NCBI GenBank assembly: GCA_051866775.1 | Contig: JBJDXR010000047.1 | Span: forward strand, 62,001-126,000 | From: RUG626 sp051866775 | Lineage (GTDB): Bacteria > Bacillota > Clostridia > Oscillospirales > Oscillospiraceae | Direction: 5' to 3' | Length of the DNA: 64,000 nucleotides | Shown: positions 58,368-64,000 of the stretch, in pieces | How the letters are laid out: each line of letters begins with the position of its first letter | Numbering within the stretch: the stretch's first letter is position 1 | Translations under genes and position numbers: made by a program | Notes under the pieces: model-generated | Databases searched by the model: none | Told to the model about the DNA's origin: nothing | Seen by the model: the letters and a program-made list of their open reading frames with translations, nothing else

Positions 58368-59834
58368 TCAGTTAATTTTCTGTGAACCTGTGTTCTTTGC
58401 AAGCTTGAGCGTAAACACAAATTTTGTTATCCCGTCACGGCTGGTGACAAATATATCCTCCCCATGGCTGTCGAGTATGGTCTTTACGATATAAAGCCCA
58501 AGGCCCACGCCCTCCCTGTCCACGCTGCGTGAACGGTCGGTCTTGTGGAAGCGTTCAAATATCAGCGGAAGCTCGTCCTTCGGTATGGTCTCGCCATGGT
58601 TTTCAACGGACACATATACCTTCCCCTCCTCCTTCCAGAGGCTGAGTCCTATGGCCGTTCCCTCCGTCGCGAACTTGGCCGCGTTATCAATAAGGTTATA
58701 TACCACCTGCGTTATGGAGTCCCTGTCTCCTATGGCCATTATCGGCTCCTCAGGAAGCTTGGCGTCCACGTCAAGGCTGCGCTTTGTTATCTTCTGCTCG
58801 AGGCTCAGCAGCGCCTGACAGATGACCTCCGAGATATCAAAGCTTTTTGCGCTGATCCTTCCGGTGTCCATGTCCTGAAGCTGGGACATATCCAGCATCC
58901 CGCGGACAAGCCTTGACAGGCGCTTCGTCTCCGAGGATATCACCTCCAGATAGTCCCGCTCCTTCTCCGGTGGGATGGTCCCATCAAGTATGCCGTCTGC
59001 AAAGCCCGTGATTGTCGTCATCGGGGTCTTCAGCTCGTGGGAGACATTAGCAATAAGGTCACGGCGCGACTTCTCCGACCTCTCAAGGGAGTCCGCCATT
59101 GCGTTAAAGGCCTCGGCAAGCTCGCCTATCTCGTCGTCCCTGTCGCCGGGGTCGACCCTCGCGGCAAAATCTCCGGTGCCGAACCTATGGGCCGCGTCCG
59201 CCATCTCCTTTATCGGCCGCGTCTGTTTTCTGGTCGTTATGAGCGTCAGAACAAATGCAATAAGCACCACCACAAGTGCCGCCATAAGGAATATCCCGGA
59301 AAAATGCCTCCAAATTTCCGACATCTGCTCGGCATTTCCGGACAGGAATATATACCCGCCGTCTCCGTCCTTGACCCGTCCTGACTCCGGAAGCATGACT
59401 CCCACGACGTAAAGCTCCTGCTCATACACACCGTCAAGGGAAGTAAAACCTGAAAAGCTGTCCCTCTGATTTACCTCCGCTATCACCCTGGCCGGGACTG
59501 CGGTCCCTATGTGCGGACAGACCTTTACGGGATCAGAACAGGCTATTACAGTTCCCTCCTCATCCGTTACGATGATGTCAAAGCCCGTGATCTCCGATAT
59601 AAAAAGCATCACAGCCTTCATCTCAAGTCCGTCCACGCTCCACACCTGGCTGTTTGCGGAGATCATCTTGCCAACAGTCTCGGCGTTCTGCTGCATGGTC
59701 TGTCTCTTCTCGCTTATTATAAACCTGTAGCTCAAGCCCGCGAAGGCCGCGCCCAGTATAAGAAAGCTCATGCACAGCAGCAGTACGATGGTCATAAAAT
59801 TTTTAAAGTATATGCTCTGCATACGCTGTCTCAT
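58368..59834 (-). CDS. Sensor histidine kinase (HAMP-HisKA-HATPase)
   Basis: 488 aa. Membrane helix about 12-35, outside sensor domain about 36-178, second helix about 180-202, HAMP 203-255, HisKA with phospho-acceptor His266 in NVSHELKTPMTTI, then HATPase with N box NLIDNAAKF and G boxes GVGLGLYIV. The sensor region (FDIIVTDEEGTVIACSDPVKVCPHIG) is PAS/CACHE-like. GAGG upstream of the ATG. It is the second gene after its OmpR-type partner, 30 bases apart. Signal unknown. Its end faces the structured non-coding region after citrate synthase. Confidence 0.93.
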   Translation of the reverse strand: MRQRMQSIYFKNFMTIVLLLCMSFLILGAAFAGLSYRFIISEKRQTMQQNAETVGKMISANSQVWSVDGLEMKAVMLFISEITGFDIIVTDEEGTVIACSDPVKVCPHIGTAVPARVIAEVNQRDSFSGFTSLDGVYEQELYVVGVMLPESGRVKDGDGGYIFLSGNAEQMSEIWRHFSGIFLMAALVVVLIAFVLTLITTRKQTRPIKEMADAAHRFGTGDFAARVDPGDRDDEIGELAEAFNAMADSLERSEKSRRDLIANVSHELKTPMTTITGFADGILDGTIPPEKERDYLEVISSETKRLSRLVRGMLDMSQLQDMDTGRISAKSFDISEVICQALLSLEQKITKRSLDVDAKLPEEPIMAIGDRDSITQVVYNLIDNAAKFATEGTAIGLSLWKEEGKVYVSVENHGETIPKDELPLIFERFHKTDRSRSVDREGVGLGLYIVKTILDSHGEDIFVTSRDGITKFVFTLKLAKNTGSQKIN

Positions 59835-59864
59835 AGCTTATCGCCTCGCTAAAATACCCCGCGG

Positions 59865-60566
59865 TCAGTTCTCCGCGTTTTCCTTAAGCTCAAATTTATA
59901 TCCAACGCCCCACACGGTTTTGAGAGACCATTTGTCGCTTACGTTTTCAAGCTTCTCTCTCAGGCGCTTTATATGCACATCTACCGTCCTGGAGTCTCCG
60001 AAGTAATCAAAGCCCCAAACCTCATCAAGCAGCTGGTTTCTGGTGTAGACCCTGTTTGGTGATGAGGCCAGATGATAAAGAAGCTCCATCTCCTTCGGCG
60101 GTATATCCACACGCTTACCGTCCACAGTCAGCTCAAAGGCCTCCATGTCGATTATGAGCTTGTCAAATACAAGCTTCTTCTTACTGTTTTCGCTGCCCTC
60201 GCCGCCGCTGCGGCGCATTACCGCGTGTATCCTCGCAACGACCTCCTTGACCTCAAAGGGCTTGACTATGTAGTCGTCCGCCCCCATCTCAAGCCCTGAT
60301 ACCTTATCAAAGGTCTCTCCCTTGGCAGTCAGCATTATTATAGGCGTCTTTGATGTGGCGCGTATCTCCCTGCAGACCCCCCAGCCGTCCATAACAGGCA
60401 GCATTATATCCAGCAGCACTATATCGGGCTTTACACGCTCAAACTCCGTGACGCCTTTTCCTCCGTCATGGGCTATGAAAACCTGAAAGCCCTCCTTCTC
60501 AAGATAGAGCCGCAGAAGCTCGGCAATGTTTATGTCATCTTCAACAACGAGCACTTTTTCAGCCAT
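59865..60566 (-). CDS. OmpR/PhoB-family response regulator
   Basis: 233 aa. Receiver domain with acidic pair Asp10-Asp11, phospho-acceptor Asp53 in DIVLLDIMLPVMDG, Thr80 and Lys102 of VKPF. The C-terminal winged helix has IPPKEMELLYHLASSPNRVYTRNQLLDEVWGF (family block) and RTVDVHIKRLREKL. It partners the kinase directly downstream. Divergent from the copper operon, though nothing shows that it controls it. Confidence 0.95.
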   Translation of the reverse strand: MAEKVLVVEDDINIAELLRLYLEKEGFQVFIAHDGGKGVTEFERVKPDIVLLDIMLPVMDGWGVCREIRATSKTPIIMLTAKGETFDKVSGLEMGADDYIVKPFEVKEVVARIHAVMRRSGGEGSENSKKKLVFDKLIIDMEAFELTVDGKRVDIPPKEMELLYHLASSPNRVYTRNQLLDEVWGFDYFGDSRTVDVHIKRLREKLENVSDKWSLKTVWGVGYKFELKENAEN

Positions 60567-60685
60567 TTTGCAGATCCCCTTTCAAAATCGGTGTATCTCC
60601 CATACGTATAAAAAATTCTCCGCGCCCTGTTAATAAGCAAAAACGTGAAAATAATATATATGCGCAGTTTATTTCCTTATAAATA

Positions 60686-60714
60686 ATTATATTATAACCC
60701 CCAATTTGCCGCAA
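60686..60714 (-). promoter_or_regulatory. Promoter candidate for the two-component operon
   Basis: Read leftward: TTGCGG (60714-60709), 17-base spacer, TATAAT (60691-60686). Confidence 0.5.
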
Positions 60715-60755
60715 GGGTGAACAAATTGTAAAACAACCGGCTGCCGCTTATTCCC

Positions 60756-60784
60756 TTGACATTTGCATACCTGCGTAGTATGTT
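60756..60784 (+). promoter_or_regulatory. Upstream copA promoter with CsoR-like operator in its spacer
   Basis: TTGACA (60756-60761), 17-base spacer, TATGTT (60779-60784). The inverted repeat CATAC-N7-GTATG (60766-60782) fills the spacer, as CsoR sites do in copper operons. Confidence 0.6.
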
Positions 60785-60842
60785 AGTCGTGTAAAACTTA
60801 TGGAAATAAAAATTAAATTTGGCATAATTTATAAGACGATTA

Positions 60843-60870
60843 TTGACATATGACAAAAACGTGTTATGAT
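60843..60870 (+). promoter_or_regulatory. Downstream copA promoter
   Basis: TTGACA (60843-60848), 16-base spacer, TATGAT (60865-60870), about 80 bases before the start codon. The remainder of the 384-base gap 60567-60950 is AT-rich with no ORF or other signal that I recognise. Confidence 0.6.
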
Positions 60871-60950
60871 TTTAATTATGAGAGCCATGCGCATCTGCAA
60901 AACCTGTCGGCGGGCGGCTCCCGCCGCTCTTTGTGTAAGGAGGTAATCTT

Positions 60951-63185
60951 TTGACAGATGAAATATATATAATCGAGGGTATGACCTGCGCCGCCTGTTC
61001 CTCCTCCGTCGAGCGCGTCACGCGGAAGATGCCCGGCGTTGTAAACTCCGGCGTAAACTTGGCCACCGCCAGAATGACTATCCGCTACGACGAGTCCCAG
61101 GTGACTCCTGAGGATATTATCAAAAAAGTTCAGAAGGCAGGCTTCGGCATAAGGCACTACACCGCCGAGGACGCGGCGGAACACCGCAGCGCTGAGGAGA
61201 GGGACATCATCTCACGCAGGCGTGACCTTATCGGCGCGGCAATATTCTCCGTCCTGCTGCTGTATATAGCTATGGGACATATGCTCCCCTTCACTCTTCC
61301 TGTTCCCTCGGCGATAGATATGCATATGCACCCCTTCCGCTTTGCGCTTGTTCAGGCGATACTGGCAGCACCGATCGTATTTTACTTTGGCCGCAGGTTT
61401 TTTAAAAGCGGCATAAACGCCCTAATCCACCTGTCCCCAAATATGGACTCCCTTGTTGCCGTAGGCAGCGGCTGTTCCTTTATATTCAGCGTGGTAATGA
61501 CCGTCCTCATCGCCCGCGGCGACACCTCCCGTGTCCACAGCCTGTACTACGAGTCCGCAGCGCTGGTAATAACCCTTGTCATGCTGGGAAAATATCTTGA
61601 GGCCGGCAGCCGCAAGAAGACCCGCGGGGCTATCGAGAAGCTGACCGCCCTCGCCCCCGACACGGCCCTTCTGGTTAAAAAGGACGGCAGCGTCGTAGAG
61701 GTCCCCTCCCCCACGCTCTCCGTTGGCGATACGGTGCTTGTCAAGCCCGGTATGCGCTTCCCTGCCGACGGGACGATCTCCGACGGCCATGCCTCCGTTA
61801 ACGAGGCGATGCTCACAGGTGAGAGCCTCCCCGTTGAACGCGCCGAGGGCGACGCCGTTATCGGCGGGAGCATCAGTGTGGACGGGGCCGTGTATGTTAA
61901 GATAAGCAGCGTCGGAGAGGACACGACACTGTCCAAGATAATCCATCTTGTTGAGGATGCCCAGGGAAAGAAGGCCCCGGTCTCACGTTTAGCCGATAAG
62001 GTCGCGGGCGTTTTCGTCCCAATAGTGATGGCTATCGCCGTGGTTGCGGCGGCCATATGGCTCATAGCGGGCAAGGATATCTCCTTTGCGCTTACAATAT
62101 TTACTTCTGTACTCGTCATAGCCTGCCCCTGCGCTCTGGGACTTGCCACTCCCACCGCCATCATGGTGGGGACGGGTCTCGGCGCGGCAAACGGCGTGCT
62201 GATACGCAGCGGCGAGGCTCTTGAGACGGTAGGCAAGGTGGACACCGTCGTTTTTGACAAGACCGGCACCGTCACCGAGGGCAAGCCCTCGGTCGTGGAC
62301 ATCGCCCCGATCGACATATCCGACGATGAGCTTTTGAGGCTCGCGGCTTCTGCCGAGGCCATGAGCGACCATCCGCTGGCTCTGGCGGTGACGGAGCGCG
62401 CGGAGGGCATGGAGCTTTTGAAGCTAGACGATTTTAAAAACCTCTCCGGCATGGGGATCGAGGCAGCGCTTCAGGACGGCCGGGCGCTTCTCGTGGGAAA
62501 CCGCCGTCTTATGGACGAGCGTGGCGTTGACGTGTCGCCCCTCACGGCCAAGCTCTCCGAGATTGCAAAAAACGGCCACACCCCTGTTATAGTTGCGGTT
62601 GACGGCCATATCAAGGGGCTTCTCGGCATAGCCGACACCGTGCGGCCATCAAGCGAAAAGGCGATCGAGCAGCTGCACAGTCTCGGTGTAAAAACCGTAC
62701 TGCTCTCCGGTGACAGCCGCGAGGCAGCTGAGTATATCGGCTCCATGATACATGTGGACAAGGTCCTGGCACAGGTGCTGCCGGACGACAAGGCCTCGGT
62801 TATCGAGGGGCTTCGCGCCGAGGGCACCGTCATGATGGTAGGCGACGGTATTAACGACGCCCCGGCCCTCGCCTCAGCCGACGTGGGCGCGGCAATGGGT
62901 GCCGGCAGCGATATCGCCATCGAGGCGGGCGATATCGTCCTTATGCGCTCCGACCCCATGGACGCCTACCGGGCCATACACCTGGGTAAGCTCACCATGC
63001 GCACCATTAAACAGAACCTTTTCTGGGCTTTCTGCTACAACACCATCGGCATCCCAATCGCAGCAGGCATCTTGTATCCATTTAACGGGATCCTGCTCTC
63101 ACCTATGTTAGCTGGCTTTGCCATGTCGCTCAGCTCAGTTTGCGTCGTGACAAACGCTTTAAGATTAAGGAGGAAAAAACTATGA
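60951..63185 (+). CDS. copA: Copper-exporting P1B-type ATPase
   Basis: 744 aa from a TTG start at 60951 with AAGGAGGT six bases upstream. One N-terminal HMA domain (GMTCAAC, Cys13 and Cys16), eight membrane helices, the A-domain TGES (MLTGESLPVE), the transmembrane Cu(I) site CPCALGLATP, phosphorylation motif DKTGTVTEG, SDHPLA in the N-domain and GDGINDAPALASADVGAAMG. Exports Cu(I) from the cytosol. The gene overlaps a small HMA protein by four bases. A CsoR-like operator in the promoter suggests copper induction; no csoR gene lies in the window. Confidence 0.95.
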   Translation: MTDEIYIIEGMTCAACSSSVERVTRKMPGVVNSGVNLATARMTIRYDESQVTPEDIIKKVQKAGFGIRHYTAEDAAEHRSAEERDIISRRRDLIGAAIFSVLLLYIAMGHMLPFTLPVPSAIDMHMHPFRFALVQAILAAPIVFYFGRRFFKSGINALIHLSPNMDSLVAVGSGCSFIFSVVMTVLIARGDTSRVHSLYYESAALVITLVMLGKYLEAGSRKKTRGAIEKLTALAPDTALLVKKDGSVVEVPSPTLSVGDTVLVKPGMRFPADGTISDGHASVNEAMLTGESLPVERAEGDAVIGGSISVDGAVYVKISSVGEDTTLSKIIHLVEDAQGKKAPVSRLADKVAGVFVPIVMAIAVVAAAIWLIAGKDISFALTIFTSVLVIACPCALGLATPTAIMVGTGLGAANGVLIRSGEALETVGKVDTVVFDKTGTVTEGKPSVVDIAPIDISDDELLRLAASAEAMSDHPLALAVTERAEGMELLKLDDFKNLSGMGIEAALQDGRALLVGNRRLMDERGVDVSPLTAKLSEIAKNGHTPVIVAVDGHIKGLLGIADTVRPSSEKAIEQLHSLGVKTVLLSGDSREAAEYIGSMIHVDKVLAQVLPDDKASVIEGLRAEGTVMMVGDGINDAPALASADVGAAMGAGSDIAIEAGDIVLMRSDPMDAYRAIHLGKLTMRTIKQNLFWAFCYNTIGIPIAAGILYPFNGILLSPMLAGFAMSLSSVCVVTNALRLRRKKL

Positions 63186-63376
63186 CAGTATTAAATGTAC
63201 CCGATATGCACTGTGAGCACTGTGTCTCACGCATAACCAAGGTTTTGACTGACGCGGGACTTGATTTCTCGGTCTCACTGGAAAACAAAACCGTTACCAT
63301 CAACGGCTGTGAAAACTGCGTGGCCACAGCCAAGTCCGAGCTTGAGGATATCGGCTTTGACTCATCAGAGGCCTGA
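63182..63376 (+). CDS. copZ: Small HMA-domain copper chaperone (CopZ-like)
   Basis: 64 aa from the ATG at 63182, which overlaps the copA stop (ATGA), with AAGGAGG upstream. HMA fold with metal loop DMHCEHC (Cys11, Cys14). It carries a second CxxC, GCENC (Cys43, Cys46), which typical CopZ proteins lack. It should pass Cu(I) to CopA. Confidence 0.9.
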   Translation: MTVLNVPDMHCEHCVSRITKVLTDAGLDFSVSLENKTVTINGCENCVATAKSELEDIGFDSSEA

Positions 63377-63395
63377 CTTTTTTCAAAGAGTACAG

Positions 63396-63436
63396 CACAG
63401 CGCGGAGCATTACGCTCCGCGCTGTGTTTTATTCTT
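63396..63436. terminator. Bidirectional intrinsic terminator after the copper operon
   Basis: CACAGCGCGGAGC / GCTCCGCGCTGTG perfect 13-pair stem, ATTAC loop, TTTTATTCTT rightward. Shared with the convergent Smr gene. Confidence 0.9.
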
Positions 63437-63683
63437 AATACAGCTCCCGAAGCACAAGATCCGTCTCCCCCGGATTAAGCCCCGCCTCGACTCTCAAAAC
63501 CTTTTGATCGTGCGAAAGCTCCTTTCTTACCATGTCCCGCAGCTCAGTACCTCCGTGGTAGCCGTGTATCACCCTTATCCTGTACACGTCGCGGCCGGCG
63601 CGCTTTATGCGCGACTCCAGAAACACCTTTGCCTGCCTGCGCGTCATGCCGTGGATATCAAGCTCAATTATGCCGGATGTCAC
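63435..63683 (-). CDS. Small Smr-domain protein
   Basis: 82 aa from a GTG at 63683 with GAGGTG upstream. One Smr domain: LDIHGMTRRQAKVFLE with the DxH motif, and VIHGYHGGTELRDMV in place of the usual HGxGxG loop. Smr domains, as at the end of MutS2, are nucleases or RNA-binding modules. Stand-alone small Smr proteins are frequent in Clostridia. It follows a radical SAM gene by nine bases and is probably co-transcribed. Confidence 0.85.
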   Translation of the reverse strand: MTSGIIELDIHGMTRRQAKVFLESRIKRAGRDVYRIRVIHGYHGGTELRDMVRKELSHDQKVLRVEAGLNPGETDLVLRELY

Positions 63684-63692
63684 TTTCTCACC

Positions 63693-64000
63693 TCAATCGC
63701 TGATGTATTGTCTGACTCTGAGCCTTGCGCCCAGCGACTGGGCAATCTCCCTGCAGCGCTCGATATCCTTCTCCGTCTTGTCCTTATCAACGACGGTCAT
63801 AACCACATTCGGCACGAACTCAGACGCCCGCTTTGTGAAGTCCAGCATAGCCTCCCAGCCGAGAGAGCCGTCCCTGGGACGGGTGACCTCAATATACTCC
63901 TCAGCTGTTGAGCCGTTTAAGGATATGGAAAGTGTGTCGATCCTTCCGGCAAGCTCCGGCGTAACGTCACGCCCGGAAATAAGGTTCCCGTGTCCGTTGG
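63693..64000 (-). CDS. Radical SAM protein, C-terminal part (TatD-associated type likely)
   Basis: 102 codons are present, cut at the window edge; the N-terminal CxxxCxxC cluster is outside. The visible part (NGHGNLISGRD, DTLSISLNGSTAEEYIEVTRP, VPNVVMTVVDKDKTEKDIERC, LGARLRVRQY) matches the second half of the TatD-linked radical SAM family from memory. Function of that family is unknown. The end runs directly into the Smr gene. Confidence 0.7.
   Translation of the reverse strand, partial: NGHGNLISGRDVTPELAGRIDTLSISLNGSTAEEYIEVTRPRDGSLGWEAMLDFTKRASEFVPNVVMTVVDKDKTEKDIERCREIAQSLGARLRVRQYISD

Overview
The window looks like a chromosomal segment of an anaerobic, probably endospore-forming Bacillota of the class Clostridia, most likely an Oscillospiraceae-type gut or sediment bacterium. 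This rests on the yabP-yabQ-divIC-yabR sporulation/division cluster, strong AGGAGG-type ribosome sites with frequent TTG and GTG starts, a clostridial-type long PurL, a PurO-type IMP cyclohydrolase with a stand-alone AICAR transformylase in place of bifunctional PurH, and an acyl-CoA dehydratase activase homologue. No rRNA, tRNA, CRISPR array, transposase or phage gene was seen. The species is not identifiable from the sequence alone.

Region 1 (1-18.7 kb) is catabolic and regulatory. On the minus strand are a biotin-dependent carboxyltransferase subunit and two family III CoA-transferases, the last cut by the window edge. A metallo-beta-lactamase-fold hydrolase faces away from them. Then come an AspT-type permease, a UGSC-type thiol protein fused to a second domain, and, divergently, a UbiD decarboxylase with its UbiX flavin prenyltransferase. 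After a DNA alkylation repair protein there is a three-gene ECF sigma / RsgI-like anti-sigma / PepSY module. The sigma gene and the PepSY gene carry near-identical promoters, which suggests one autoregulated regulon. A BadF/2-hydroxyacyl-CoA dehydratase activase-like giant protein follows, divided into two ORFs by a single in-frame stop.

Region 2 (18.8-36.5 kb) holds a UvrD-type helicase, an MMPL/RND exporter with a divergent TetR regulator, sugar-oxidation genes (aldose-dehydrogenase-like SDR plus lactonase), a thioesterase, a glyoxalase-fold protein with an UlaG-like hydrolase, and L-fucose isomerase with an SDR behind a palindromic operator candidate. The yabP-yabQ-divIC-yabR cluster, a G5-M23 cell-wall peptidase, a DUF975 membrane protein and a MATE exporter complete it.

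Region 3 (36.5-49.3 kb) is one purine operon read leftward: purE-purF-purM-purN-purO paralogue-purO-AICAR transformylase-aldo/keto reductase-purD-purL. It starts from a sigma-A promoter and a ZTP riboswitch with an overlapping terminator, so the operon should respond to ZMP/ZTP, the substrate pool of the AICAR transformylase it encodes. prs (PRPP synthetase), which supplies the PurF substrate, lies 6 kb away.

Region 4 (49.5-64 kb) begins with a serine-palmitoyltransferase-like PLP enzyme translationally coupled to an SDR, a candidate long-chain-base (sphingolipid-type) module and the most surprising observation here. It continues with a TetM-family GTPase, pth-prs, TrmO, a MarR regulator with citrate synthase behind a 30-bp palindrome, a structured non-coding region, a two-component system, a copper operon (CopA and a small HMA chaperone) with a CsoR-like operator, an Smr-domain protein and a partial radical SAM gene.

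Starts were moved inward from the longest ORF wherever a Shine-Dalgarno site or a promoter position required it. All promoter, operator and terminator calls are by eye.
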